From the NCBI GenBank assembly GCA_009779255.1, contig WREQ01000004.1:1-53768 (forward strand): a stretch of DNA of 53,768 nucleotides, written 5' to 3'. Source of the stretch: Dehalococcoidia bacterium (GTDB lineage: Bacteria > Chloroflexota > Dehalococcoidia > Dehalococcoidales > UBA1222). The translations under genes and the position numbers were made by a program. This document shows, piece after piece, positions 1-8,076 of the stretch. Position 1 is the first letter of the stretch. Every line of letters begins with the position of its first letter. A model generated the notes under the pieces. That model was not told the DNA's origin and searched no databases. It saw nothing but the letters and a program-made list of their open reading frames with translations.

Positions 1-81
1 AACAAGTATTGGCTATGGAGCTTTTGCCTGCGGGGTCATCTTATACAACGACTTCGAAAAAGGTGTCGCGTGGAGGGACTA

Positions 82-219
82 TTACACTTGCCCCGACCTC
101 ACCATCATCTGCTTACCCAATTCATACGCACACTCGTATTGTTCGTGGAATAATATCTCTGTTATATTGGTTGTATCGCCGTAGGCTCTGACATTTTCAA
201 CAAGACTTTTTAGATACAT
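82..219 (-). CDS. Doubtful short ORF near the left edge
   Basis: This reverse-strand frame encodes about 45 residues from ATG at 219 to a stop at 82. The peptide has ordinary soluble-protein composition (for example YLKSLVENV near its start) but matches no family I recognise. The open frame continues upstream of the ATG into the antisense of the HTH gene. A competing forward frame is also open from base 2 to a stop at 182-184. There is no strong ribosome binding site. It may be the end of a decayed gene. Otherwise the first 225 bases hold nothing I can support. Confidence 0.2.
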   Translation of the reverse strand: MYLKSLVENVRAYGDTTNITEILFHEQYECAYELGKQMMVRSGQV

Positions 220-225
220 GTCCCG

Positions 226-255
226 TTGACACGTCCAATGTGTATTGGGTTTATA
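226..255 (+). promoter_or_regulatory. Putative promoter of the HTH/cupin regulator gene
   Basis: TTGACA at 226-231 is followed by an 18-bp spacer and TTTATA at 250-255. Transcription would start near 262, leaving about 45 nt of leader before ATG 307. The -35 is perfect and the -10 is moderate. Confidence 0.5.
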
Positions 256-306
256 CACCAGCTTGAATTTTTTTCTTAAACAAGGCAAACTAGCAGAGAG
301 GTGATT

Positions 307-858
307 ATGGATAACGTCGCGCAGATACCCAAAAGAATCAGAGAACTGAGGGAGATTATGGAAATCTCCGCTTACGATATCGCCAGGGAAGTTGGCATTC
401 CCTTGGAGACCTACGAAAAATATGAAGCCGGAGAGCTGGACATCCCCATCAGCGCGCTGTATAAAATCGCCGGCCACCTTGAGGTGGACGCGACCATACT
501 GCTAACTGGTGACAGTCCGCGAATGGATACAGCAGCGGTCTGCCGGGCAGGCAAGGGTCTGGAGGTCGAGCGCTATCCCGGCTACGAATATCAATCGCTG
601 GCCTACAACTTCAAGTCCCGTAAAATTGAGCCGCTGATGGTCAGCCTTGACCCCGCCAAAGAGCCTGCGCTACCGGTGAGCCACAATGGTCAGGAATTCA
701 ATTATGTCACGGAAGGTCGTGTCAGGGTGACCGTGGGAAAACGAGAGTACATTCTTGATGCCGGAGACTCGATTTACTTTAACGCCGAGCTGCCGCACGC
801 CCAGTCGGCTGTTGAGGCACCGGCCAAATTCATTACCATCATACAGGAATTAGCATGA
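307..858 (+). CDS. XRE-family transcriptional regulator with C-terminal cupin domain
   Basis: The 183-residue protein has an N-terminal helix-turn-helix of the Cro/cI type (about residues 8-62, with IAREVGIPLETYEKYEAGE). A C-terminal cupin_2 barrel follows (about 110-180, with the AGDSIYFNAELPHAQ stretch and its histidine). Such proteins usually sense a small ligand through the cupin and control neighbouring metabolic genes. I chose ATG 307 over GTG 301 because AGAGAGGTG sits at proper spacing before 307. Its stop overlaps the start of the acyl-CoA ligase (ATGA at 855-858), so the two are co-translated and the ligase is the likely target or partner. The ligand is unknown. Confidence 0.88.
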   Translation: MDNVAQIPKRIRELREIMEISAYDIAREVGIPLETYEKYEAGELDIPISALYKIAGHLEVDATILLTGDSPRMDTAAVCRAGKGLEVERYPGYEYQSLAYNFKSRKIEPLMVSLDPAKEPALPVSHNGQEFNYVTEGRVRVTVGKREYILDAGDSIYFNAELPHAQSAVEAPAKFITIIQELA

Positions 859-2615
859 ACGAAATTCTTTCCAGATACTGCCCCAGAATTGACTTTGACA
901 GCTACGAGGATTTCTATGCAAATTATCGCTGCATCGTACCGGAGAACTTCAACTTCGCCTACGACGTAGTAGATGAATGGGCCAGAGTTCAGCCAGAAAA
1001 ACTGGCACTAGTCTGGACCGACGATACGGAGGCGATGAAATCCTTTACCTTCGCCGACATGAAACGCCTTTCGGACAAGGCCGCCAGCGCGCTCACCGGT
1101 CTCGGCATCAAAAAAGGCGACGTGGTGATGCTGATACTCAAACAGCGCCCGGAGGTCTGGGTGATTATGACGGCGCTGATGAAAATCGGGGCGGTGTGCC
1201 TGCCAGCCTCGTTCCAGCTTACGCGCAAGGATGTGGTCTACCGCTGCAATATGGCCGAAGTCAAAATGCTGATCACGGTTGACGATGCAGAACTGCTGGA
1301 AAGCATCGAGCAGGCTCTGCCGGACTGCACAACCATTGAGCATAAAGTCGTACTGGGCGAGGCGCGCCTCCCAGACTTTCTCGACCTGCGGGAGCTTATT
1401 GAAGCCGGCTCCGAAGATTTTGTGCGACCGACCGGCGCTGGCGCCACACGAAACGGCGATCCTATGCTGATTTATTTTTCTTCCGGCACCACTGGAATGC
1501 CCAAGATGGTGCTGCATAATTTCATTCTGCCACTGGGACATATCGTCACCGCCAAATACTGGCACGAAGTGGAAGACGATCGGGTACACATGACCCAAAC
1601 CGATTCCGGCTGGGCTAAATTCGCCTGGGGCAAAATCTATGGGCAGTGGATCTGCGGCGCCGCCATCGGTGTGTACGATACGGAAAAATTCACCCCACAA
1701 GGGATGCTGACGGCCATCCAGCGCATTCGCCCATACTCCTTCTGCGCGCCGGCCACGATTTACCGCTATCTCATCAAGGAAAATCTTTCCGGTTACGACT
1801 TCAGCTTCATTGCCCACAGCTCGGTAGCTGGCGAACCGCTCAGCCCTGAGGTTTTTCATCAACTGAAAGAGAAAACGGGAATGGAAATCCGCGAGGGCTT
1901 CGGACAGTCCGAAACCTCGGTGCTGGCCGCCGTTTTCAAATGGCTGCCGGTCAAGCCCGGCTCGATGGGAAAACCCAGCCCGCTCTTCGGCCTCAACATT
2001 CTCGATGATAACGACGTTCCCTGCGATGACGGTATAGTGGGTAACATCAGCATAACCGCCGCCGGCACCAATATGTACGAGATTGAACAGGAAACAACCG
2101 GAAGCGGCGTGCCGTTTCCCGGCGAAAACAGCAACCTGCCGGGGTTATTCAGAGGCTACTGGAAGGAGCCGGACGCCACGCAGAAAAGCTGGCACAGCGG
2201 CTGCTACCGCACCGGCGATATGGCTTGGCACGACGCCGACGGCTATTACTGGTTTGTCGGGCGCAACGACGACGTCATCAAATGCTCCGGATACCGCATC
2301 GGACCTTTTGAAGTGGAAAGCGCGCTTATGGAACACCCTTCGGTGCTGGAATGCGCAGTGACGGCAGCCTCCGACCCGGTACGCGGGCAGGTGGTCAAAG
2401 CCACTGTCGTACTATCCCGCGGATTTGAGGCATCGGACACCCTGAAAAAGGAACTGCAAAACCACGTCAAGCACGTTACTGCCCCGTACAAATATCCGCG
2501 GATTGTGGAATTCGTCACGGAGTTGCCAAAGACATCCAGCGGCAAGATACAGCGCAATGTCATCCGGCAGCGAGATGACGCCTCCATGCGCGGCGATACA
2601 TCGCGCCAGCCCTGA
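855..2615 (+). CDS. AMP-forming acyl-CoA synthetase (acetyl/medium-chain type)
   Basis: This 586-residue member of the ANL superfamily activates a carboxylic acid with ATP to an acyl-adenylate and transfers it to CoA. The core motifs are present: the phosphate-binding loop YFSSGTTGMPK (about residue 208), GFGQSETS (about 348), the hinge region GRNDDVIKCSGYRIGP (about 468) and the catalytic lysine in TSSGKIQR (about 560). Length and motifs fit the acetyl-CoA synthetase/medium-chain acyl-CoA ligase branch; the acid cannot be read from the sequence. It is translationally coupled to the upstream HTH/cupin regulator through an ATGA overlap, which suggests substrate-responsive control. Confidence 0.93.
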   Translation: MNEILSRYCPRIDFDSYEDFYANYRCIVPENFNFAYDVVDEWARVQPEKLALVWTDDTEAMKSFTFADMKRLSDKAASALTGLGIKKGDVVMLILKQRPEVWVIMTALMKIGAVCLPASFQLTRKDVVYRCNMAEVKMLITVDDAELLESIEQALPDCTTIEHKVVLGEARLPDFLDLRELIEAGSEDFVRPTGAGATRNGDPMLIYFSSGTTGMPKMVLHNFILPLGHIVTAKYWHEVEDDRVHMTQTDSGWAKFAWGKIYGQWICGAAIGVYDTEKFTPQGMLTAIQRIRPYSFCAPATIYRYLIKENLSGYDFSFIAHSSVAGEPLSPEVFHQLKEKTGMEIREGFGQSETSVLAAVFKWLPVKPGSMGKPSPLFGLNILDDNDVPCDDGIVGNISITAAGTNMYEIEQETTGSGVPFPGENSNLPGLFRGYWKEPDATQKSWHSGCYRTGDMAWHDADGYYWFVGRNDDVIKCSGYRIGPFEVESALMEHPSVLECAVTAASDPVRGQVVKATVVLSRGFEASDTLKKELQNHVKHVTAPYKYPRIVEFVTELPKTSSGKIQRNVIRQRDDASMRGDTSRQP

Positions 2616-2638
2616 GGCAGCAACCACAATGCACAAGG

Positions 2639-2988
2639 CAACTGGCTAATACGCCTTCGGGACTGCGGCAAGTCGTTCTCAATTCATCCGCACAAGCACA
2701 GGTGGACGGCTTCGTGGTAGCTTGGGGCGTCGCGCTTGGATACGCCCCGCCATCGTGGTCTTTCGGCATGTTAACAGCCAACCGAACACTTAACGGCAGG
2801 CATTACCGCCAGACAGACACCGACGTCAACTCCGGTGGCCCGCTGCTAAACATAAAGGGAATGGCACCGGCATGGCGTGAGAGGCCTACGACTACGTAGG
2901 CCCGATGCAGAACATAGCATACTGCACACCGATAAACGAAATTATATCCATCCTGTCTTTGGAATTAGGGCAGGAATGGGAGAAATGA
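2639..2988 (+). pseudogene. Decayed HtrA/DegP-like trypsin-type serine protease fragment
   Basis: One frame (stop at 2897-2899) reads DGFVVAWGVALGY, later ANRTLNG, QTDTDVN and SGGPLLN. This is the recognisable core of S1C proteases, whose consensus is QTDAAINPGNSGGPLLN; here PGN before the active-site SGG is missing. After a frame change, the stretch 2880-2988 reads AYCTPINEIISIL, matching the conserved end of the protease domain (GFAIPI). No start codon, catalytic His/Asp region or PDZ domain remains. It is a relic carrying at least one frameshift and an in-frame deletion. Confidence 0.7.
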
Positions 2989-2997
2989 TTGGAAAAA

Positions 2998-3070
2998 TGA
3001 GCCGCCTGGGGCTCGAACCCAGCACCTACTGATTAAAAGTCAGTTGCTCTACCGAATGAGCTAGCGGCCC
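2998..3070 (-). tRNA. tRNA-Lys (anticodon TTT)
   Basis: On the minus strand the 73-nt sequence folds as a cloverleaf. The acceptor GGGCCGC pairs with GCGGCTC (one G-U), the anticodon stem is ACTGA/TCAGT around loop CTTTTAA, and the T-loop is TTCGAGC. The anticodon is TTT and the discriminator is A. CCA is not encoded. Confidence 0.96.
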
Positions 3071-3081
3071 GCCAACACATT

Positions 3082-3110
3082 AGGATAGCAATAATTGCCG
3101 TAACGCGCAA
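3082..3110 (-). promoter_or_regulatory. Putative tRNA-Lys promoter
   Basis: On the minus strand TTGCGC (3105-3110), a 17-bp spacer and TATCCT (3082-3087) place transcription start just before the mature tRNA 5' end at 3070. Confidence 0.45.
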
Positions 3111-3216
3111 GAATCCACGCTTGTCAACTTCACACATCTCTACACATCGGTTAACAGGTAAGGTACAGGTGGATGTATCGTCTGAAAACTGATTACCGAG
3201 AGATGCAGGTTGCACG

Positions 3217-3831
3217 CTATCCGTTCATCTCCCTGCCCAGCATGTAGTAAATCGCCTCGCGGCGGCTGGTGACGCCAATCTTGGAATAGATACTGTTGAT
3301 GTGATTTTTGACCGTTTTCTCTTCGATGGCGAATGAAGCGGCGATTTCACGATTATCCATGCCAGCGGCAATCAGCTTCAGGATTTCACTCTCGCGCCTG
3401 GTCAACTGCCACGAGGAAACATCCGGAGAGTCAGGCGTCTGGGGTAGCGGTGGAATGCCTACACGCTCCCCCTGTGCCACGGCGCGCACCGCCATCAACA
3501 GCTCCCCAACGCTGAAATGTCCGTAAACCAGATACCCCGCGGCACCGGCCAACATGGCCTGCATATGCACAGCGGGATCTTCGCTTACGGTAGCCATCAG
3601 TATCCGGATTCCGGGGATAATTCGCGCGATTTCGGCAGTAGCGGCAATCCCGTCGACGTCCGGCATACGCACATCCATCAGCACCACGTCGGCGGGGGTT
3701 CTTATCAATTTTTCGATGGCTTCCCGCCCACTGGCGGCCTCGCCGGCAACGACGATATCCGGCTCCGATTCGAAAACGCCGCGCAATCCGCGCCGCGCCA
3801 CGAAATTGTCGTCCACGATAAAGATTCTCAT
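3217..3831 (-). CDS. NarL/FixJ-type response regulator, LuxR HTH output
   Basis: The 204-residue protein has a receiver domain (1-120) and a LuxR-type DNA-binding domain (about 140-204, LTRRESEILKLIAAG). The acidic pocket (VDD) and phospho-acceptor Asp53 (MDVRMPD) are present. The conserved receiver lysine is replaced by Tyr103 (GYLVYG where GYLLK is usual), so phospho-signalling may be altered. Its start overlaps the stop of the histidine kinase gene (3828-3831), so the two form a coupled two-component pair. The target genes are unknown. Confidence 0.93.
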   Translation of the reverse strand: MRIFIVDDNFVARRGLRGVFESEPDIVVAGEAASGREAIEKLIRTPADVVLMDVRMPDVDGIAATAEIARIIPGIRILMATVSEDPAVHMQAMLAGAAGYLVYGHFSVGELLMAVRAVAQGERVGIPPLPQTPDSPDVSSWQLTRRESEILKLIAAGMDNREIAASFAIEEKTVKNHINSIYSKIGVTSRREAIYYMLGREMNG

Positions 3832-5036
3832 GCCGCCCCCTCGGACAGCGGGATGCTGGCAGAAACCGTAGTGCCCTCAGGGCGGCTGTCGATAGCAAAA
3901 GCGCCACACACCGCATCCACCCGCTCTTTCATGGACACCAGCCCCAAACGTCCCGCGCTGACAAAACGGTCGAGGCCGCCGGAAGCGTCAAAGCCATGGC
4001 CATCGTCAGCCACCTCAAGCTTCAAATAACCGTCGTGAACACCGAGGCGGACACTGACACCCGTGGCTCCAGAATGGTTCGCCACGTTGGACAACGCTTC
4101 GCCGGCAACTCGGCGCAGATTATGGGCGCGCTTTACAGGCAAATCGGGAATATCGCCGTAAACGCTGAGTTCCGCGCTGATGCCGGAAGCCCGACTCCAG
4201 CCATCCACAATGGTTTTCAACCCAACGGCAAAGTCGTGAACGCTGTCCGCATCATCACGCATCTCCAGCGCTACGCCGCGAATCTCTTCGCTCATCTCGC
4301 GACAAACGCCGGCGATATAGCGCGCCTGTTCCGTCACCTTCAAGCTATCCTGCGCGGAGCGCTCCATTGCGTGGGCTTCGAATGCCAGCCCCTGCAAACT
4401 TTTGAGCACGGTGTCATGCAGTTCGCTGGCAATACGGCGGCGCTCTGTCTCGCGCGTACTTTCAGCAGCCAACGCCTCAGCATAGAAACGCTGTTTGCGC
4501 CCTTCGCGCACCGCCATGCCAACCATGATAGCCTCAAGCACAATCAGCCCAACCCAAAAAACATATGATGAAAGATCAAAGTCCATGCCCAACACTAGCA
4601 CGCGGTATCCCCAGGCAACAGATAGCCCCACCACAAAAAATGCTCCGGTCAGAAGACTTCCGACAAGGCTGAAGCGCACCGCCCCTTCAATTACTATCAG
4701 GGTGAAAACAGCATACACCAGCGCCACCGGCTCATCTATAAACAGCAGCATCAATCCCCACAGCGAAAGGCCGTCCACGGCAAAAGCCGCCAGACTGAGC
4801 GCCCGCTGTGCCTGAAGTGTAGATAGCCGACGGTACAGAAAGGCCACCGCCAGGTTGGTGACGCCCAGCACACCCGCCAACACGATAATCACCGTTATTG
4901 GCAACTCCGGATATACCAGTGCCATCAGGCCAATGGCGGCCATATACAGCCAACGATGATAGATAAAAATGCGCTCTATACGCCGCATTTCGCGCTGGCG
5001 CATGGCAACGCGCTGTGAAAGATTCTGGTTGCTCAC
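3828..5036 (-). CDS. Membrane sensor histidine kinase, NarX/DegS (HisKA_3) type
   Basis: This 402-residue kinase has about six hydrophobic segments in residues 28-175. A dimerisation/phospho-acceptor region follows, with His207 in ELHDTVLKSLQGL, then a HATPase domain (GEALSNVANHSG; VADDGHGF; GRLGLVSMKERV). There is no large extracytoplasmic sensor domain, so the signal probably acts within the membrane. The listed start is GTG 5036; ATG 5003 is an alternative. It lies 23 nt downstream of the toxin gene and overlaps the response regulator gene by 4 nt, so all four genes could share a transcript. Confidence 0.92.
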   Translation of the reverse strand: MSNQNLSQRVAMRQREMRRIERIFIYHRWLYMAAIGLMALVYPELPITVIIVLAGVLGVTNLAVAFLYRRLSTLQAQRALSLAAFAVDGLSLWGLMLLFIDEPVALVYAVFTLIVIEGAVRFSLVGSLLTGAFFVVGLSVAWGYRVLVLGMDFDLSSYVFWVGLIVLEAIMVGMAVREGRKQRFYAEALAAESTRETERRRIASELHDTVLKSLQGLAFEAHAMERSAQDSLKVTEQARYIAGVCREMSEEIRGVALEMRDDADSVHDFAVGLKTIVDGWSRASGISAELSVYGDIPDLPVKRAHNLRRVAGEALSNVANHSGATGVSVRLGVHDGYLKLEVADDGHGFDASGGLDRFVSAGRLGLVSMKERVDAVCGAFAIDSRPEGTTVSASIPLSEGAA

Positions 5037-5059
5037 GCCGTTAAAGATAATTCTCTTTC

Positions 5060-5329
5060 CTACTTTGAGTAGACGCCTTTTCGGTGCCCGACCTGAAGAG
5101 CCAAAACAATCAGCACATTATCCTGTATTTCAATAAGCACCCGATAACTGCCAATCCTGTATCGCCACTTTCCTTTATGGTCGACGGACAACGGAGATCC
5201 GAAAACACGCGGATTATCACAGCCTTCAATATTTTTCAAAAGCCAGGCAACAATAATTCTGCTCTGTCCCCCGTCGAGCTTGGAGAGCTGTTTTTCAGCC
5301 TTCGCGGCATACCTCAGGCTCCACTTCAT
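5060..5329 (-). CDS. RelE/ParE-type toxin of a type II toxin-antitoxin pair
   Basis: The 89-residue basic protein has the RelE fold signature: WSLRYAAKAEKQLSKLD at the N-terminus, then GKWRYRIGSYRVLIEI and the C-terminal VLALQVGHRKGVY. RelE toxins cleave mRNA at the ribosome and are held inactive by the partner antitoxin. Its ATG overlaps the stop of the antitoxin gene (5326-5329), the usual antitoxin-first order. The GHRKGVYSK ending is typical of the RelE subfamily. Confidence 0.9.
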   Translation of the reverse strand: MKWSLRYAAKAEKQLSKLDGGQSRIIVAWLLKNIEGCDNPRVFGSPLSVDHKGKWRYRIGSYRVLIEIQDNVLIVLALQVGHRKGVYSK

Positions 5330-5550
5330 AAATACTTCTCAGCTACCTCAGATGAGGAATAGCTGATCGGGTTCCTGTCGTATTCACGCTTTGCTGCGTC
5401 CCAGGCCTTCATGTCAAGCTCGTCTTCAATGCGTTCCAAGGCCGATTCCCGCATGAAATCCGATACGGACTGTCCGAAGGCCTTTGCGTAGGCACTGATG
5501 AGGTCTTTGTCATCAGCGTTGAGCCTGATTGTCATTGTCGTACTCGCCAT
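5326..5550 (-). CDS. RelB-type ribbon-helix-helix antitoxin
   Basis: The 74-residue protein starts MASTTMTIRLNADDKDLI, a ribbon-helix-helix DNA-binding N-terminus. An acidic C-terminal part would wrap the toxin. I moved the start from 5583 to ATG 5550 because TTGGAGATGAT supplies a ribosome binding site there and the family begins at this point. It is expected to neutralise the adjacent RelE-like toxin and repress its own promoter (5582-5608). Confidence 0.87.
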   Translation of the reverse strand: MASTTMTIRLNADDKDLISAYAKAFGQSVSDFMRESALERIEDELDMKAWDAAKREYDRNPISYSSSEVAEKYL

Positions 5551-5581
5551 ATCATCTCCAAGCATTTTTTCAGCGTAAGAC

Positions 5582-5608
5582 ATTGTAGCACATTCTTGTT
5601 TCAGTCAA
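5582..5608 (-). promoter_or_regulatory. Putative promoter of the relBE-like pair
   Basis: On the minus strand TTGACT (5603-5608) lies 15 bp from an extended -10, TGCTACAAT (hexamer 5582-5587). The short spacer is offset by the TG extension. Transcription would start about 25 nt before ATG 5550. Confidence 0.4.
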
Positions 5609-5754
5609 AAACACCTGGTACGTCACCTGTATCGTTTTCCATGGCTGCTTCATCTCGAAATCATTGATTCCGGCACTCCCGAAAATATCCTTCATCACGC
5701 CGCAATTCTACACCAAAACAGCCGGTGAGCGTCAGTTTTGAATTATGAGTTGCG

Positions 5755-6060
5755 GATAAAGGCCATGGCTTTCTTGGCAGATAAAGGTTATGACGTAAAT
5801 AAGTTGTTTCAACTTGCAAAATCAATGGAAATGGAAATCGTGATTCCGCCCAAAAGAAACCATGTGGAGCAAAGAGAGTATGACAAAGATTTATACAAGC
5901 TGCGTCATTTGATTGAAAATGCATTCCTTATGCTCAAACGATGGAGAGGTATTGCTACACGATATGCCAAGAACACGACTTCGTTCATTGCCGCTGTGCA
6001 AATTCAGTGTATTGCACTGTGGTTGAAGATATTGGCTTAATATCATGTCCACACTATCTA
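5755..6060 (+). mobile_element. Truncated IS5-family element (3' part)
   Basis: This is a second, broken copy of the element at 27803-28659. It carries the last ~95 codons of the transposase frame (AFLADKGYDVNKL; PPKRNHVEQREYDKDLYKLRHL; the catalytic-Glu region IENAFLMLKRWRG) up to a stop at 6038-6040. It ends with the terminal inverted repeat TGTCCACACTATCTA at 6046-6060. The 5' two thirds and the other end are missing, so it cannot move by itself. Homology begins near 5755. Between 5588 and 5755 I see only the antitoxin promoter region. Confidence 0.88.
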
Positions 6061-6087
6061 GTTATTTTGCTGTTTTTGAAAAATTGG

Positions 6088-6159
6088 AGCGGGTGATGGG
6101 ATTCGAACCCACGACTTTCTGCTTGGGAAGCAGACATTCTACCGCTGAATTACACCCGC
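6088..6159 (-). tRNA. tRNA-Gly (anticodon CCC)
   Basis: The minus-strand cloverleaf is 72 nt. The acceptor GCGGGTG pairs with CACCCGC, the anticodon stem TCTGC/GCAGA surrounds loop TTCCCAA, and the T-loop is TTCGAAT. The anticodon is CCC. CCA is not encoded. It lies 27 bp from the end of the truncated IS copy. Confidence 0.95.
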
Positions 6160-6314
6160 GCATCCACAATTCTAAAGCAAAGACGGCAGGCTGTAAAGTA
6201 CCAGTATTTGTTCATGTGATTAGTGGCATTTGGTATGGAAGCGGGCAGCAATTGGTTTTTAGTCTTCAGTTTTCGCCCACTTTTCCCAAAAGGTGCTACA
6301 GGAAAATTTTTCCC

Positions 6315-6424
6315 AGACAATCCAGCTAAAAAACCCTCTGCTTGCCTGTGGGCAAGGTCTCTCTTTCTGCAAAAAGGAGCGGAGACAGGTCTTTACAGGG
6401 GGGTGTCACCGCTCTGGATTGTCT
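6315..6424 (+). other. 110-nt foldable element upstream of moaA (structured RNA or MITE-like)
   Basis: The ends AGACAATCCAG (6315-6325) and CTGGATTGTCT (6414-6424) are perfect 11-bp inverted repeats. Inside are further complementary pairs: CTTGCC/GGCAAG near 6340-6356, GGTCTC/GAGAC, and GAGCGG/CCGCTC. It occupies the gap between tRNA-Gly and moaA, but the moaA promoter (-10 at 6492) lies downstream of it, so it would not be part of the moaA leader. It may be an independent small RNA or a miniature inverted-repeat element. On the minus strand the inner hairpin is followed by six Ts, like a terminator. Confidence 0.4.
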
Positions 6425-6491
6425 AACTCAGCGTAAACAGCCCACCGAATAAAGCTTCTATTACCGGTAATACAGCGCTATCGGTTTATGG

Positions 6492-6497
6492 TATAAT
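6492..6497 (+). promoter_or_regulatory. -10 box of moaA, giving a probable leaderless mRNA
   Basis: A perfect TATAAT ends 10 nt before the moaA ATG (6508), with no Shine-Dalgarno between. Transcription would begin within about 4 nt of the start codon. The -35 is weak. Confidence 0.5.
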
Positions 6498-6507
6498 TAC
6501 GCCTGTT

Positions 6508-7491
6508 ATGACCCGCAGCCTGCTGGATACATATCATCGTCAGATAGACTACATGCGCATATCGGTCACCGACCTGTGCAACCTGCGCTGCGTTTATTGC
6601 AGCTCTTCAGAGTTTGAACACCTCTCCCACGAAGACATCCTGCGCTACGAAGAAATTGAGCGCGTGGTGCGCTCTGCGGCGGCACTCGGCATAAGTAATA
6701 TCCGACTCACCGGTGGCGAGCCTACGGTTAGACCCGGCGTGACCGATTTGATACGTATACTCAAGGCTGTGCCCGGCATTGAGGAAATTTCGATGACCAC
6801 CAACGCCATCCGCCTGACGCAGATGGCAAAAGAATTAAAGGAAGCCGGACTGTCCCGGGTGAATATCTCTCTCGACACCTTTAAGCCGGAGCGTTTTGAA
6901 CGGATGTGCGGCGTGCCGGCGCTACCGGACGTGCTGGCAGGCATTGAGGCGGCCAGACAGGCCGGCCTCAATCCGGTCAAGACCAACACCGTAGTCCTAC
7001 GCGGGATCAATGAGGACGAAATCAACGATTTCGCCCGCAGGACGCTCACCGACAACTGGCACGTGCGCTTCATAGAGGAAATGCCACTGGTTAAGGACGA
7101 TGACGGACACAAAATGGTATCCATCAGCGAAATCAAAGAGCGCATTGAGCGCGAATTCGGCGAACTGCTTCCCAGCAGGACCGCCAACGGACACGGCCCT
7201 GCCCGCTATTTCAGGATAGCTGGCGCGGAAGGCACCATCGGTTTCATCGCGCCGGTAACCGATTGCTTTTGCAAAGAATGCAACCGCTTCCGACTGACCG
7301 CCGACGGCAAGCTACGCCCGTGCCTGCTGCGCGACGATGAAGTAGACCTAAAGCCGGCGCTGCGCGGCGGAGCCAGCGACAGCGAACTGCAAAAACTGCT
7401 GCTGGACACCGCTACCCTCAAATACGAGCGACATCAACTGGCGGAGAGCATCGCGCCAAGCGGCCGCAACATGAGACAGATCGGGGGATAG
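6508..7491 (+). CDS. moaA: GTP 3',8-cyclase MoaA (molybdenum cofactor step 1)
   Basis: This 327-residue radical SAM enzyme works with MoaC to convert GTP into cyclic pyranopterin monophosphate. The N-terminal cluster motif is CNLRCVYC (Cys24, 28, 31), followed by the SAM-binding LTGGEPTVR. The C-terminal second cluster includes CFCKECNRF and a later Cys in LRPCLL. The chain ends in the GG dipeptide (RNMRQIGG) that enters the active site in MoaA. Length is normal. It heads a molybdenum cofactor cluster and is probably translated from a leaderless transcript. Confidence 0.97.
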   Translation: MTRSLLDTYHRQIDYMRISVTDLCNLRCVYCSSSEFEHLSHEDILRYEEIERVVRSAAALGISNIRLTGGEPTVRPGVTDLIRILKAVPGIEEISMTTNAIRLTQMAKELKEAGLSRVNISLDTFKPERFERMCGVPALPDVLAGIEAARQAGLNPVKTNTVVLRGINEDEINDFARRTLTDNWHVRFIEEMPLVKDDDGHKMVSISEIKERIEREFGELLPSRTANGHGPARYFRIAGAEGTIGFIAPVTDCFCKECNRFRLTADGKLRPCLLRDDEVDLKPALRGGASDSELQKLLLDTATLKYERHQLAESIAPSGRNMRQIGG

Positions 7492-7587
7492 CTGTGGGTT
7501 ACCAGTTATCAGTTTTTAAATCTGCACACCACGACTGCGAAAATTCCTCACGGCTCACTCTTGCCAATGGAAAGAGGAGAAATTAAA

Positions 7588-8076
7588 ATGGCAGATCTGA
7601 CTCACGTCAATGCCGCCGGCGAAGCTCACATGGTCAATGTGGGAGGTAAGCCCGACACCGAGCGCATAGCTGTTGCCTCCGGCGGGGTGCGCATGCGAAC
7701 GGAAACATTGCTTAAAATCAAACAGAATCAGCTTAAGAAGGGTGACGTGTTGGCCGTGGCGCGCATCGCGGGCATCATGGCCGCCAAAAAAACCCCAGAA
7801 CTGATACCATTGTGCCACACGCTACTGATTACCGGAGTGGCAGTGGATTTCGAATACAGCGAAGATGATTATGTCAAAGTAACCGCAACCGCCAAATGCA
7901 CCGGCATGACCGGCGTGGAAATGGAGGCGCTAACAGCGGTCGCTGCCGCCTGCCTCACCATTTACGACATGTGCAAGGCCGTAGACCGCAGCATGACCAT
8001 AGAATCCATCAGACTGGAACACAAGAGCGGCGGCAAAAGCGGCACATACAATAGGGGAAAGGAAGGCAATGGCTAA
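7588..8076 (+). CDS. moaC: Cyclic pyranopterin monophosphate synthase MoaC
   Basis: The 162-residue protein catalyses the second half of the first cofactor step after MoaA. Family signatures are [11 protein letters not shown] (the family usually has CHPL) and [26 protein letters not shown] placed the start at ATG 7588 rather than 7561 because AGAGGAG lies just before it and MADLTHVN is the usual N-terminus. The gene end overlaps the MOSC gene by 8 nt (ATGGCTAA). Confidence 0.96.
   Translation: MADLTHVNAAGEAHMVNVGGKPDTERIAVASGGVRMRTETLLKIKQNQLKKGDVLAVARIAGIMAAKKTPELIPLCHTLLITGVAVDFEYSEDDYVKVTATAKCTGMTGVEMEALTAVAAACLTIYDMCKAVDRSMTIESIRLEHKSGGKSGTYNRGKEGNG

Noticed and set aside
1008-1862. Long minus-strand frame inside the acyl-CoA ligase gene
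   Set aside because: It is antisense to a well-conserved enzyme; the length comes from GC-biased codon use.
6160-6507. Molybdenum cofactor riboswitch upstream of moaA
   Set aside because: The foldable element lies upstream of the apparent promoter, the mRNA looks leaderless, and the Moco motif sequences I know are not recognisable.
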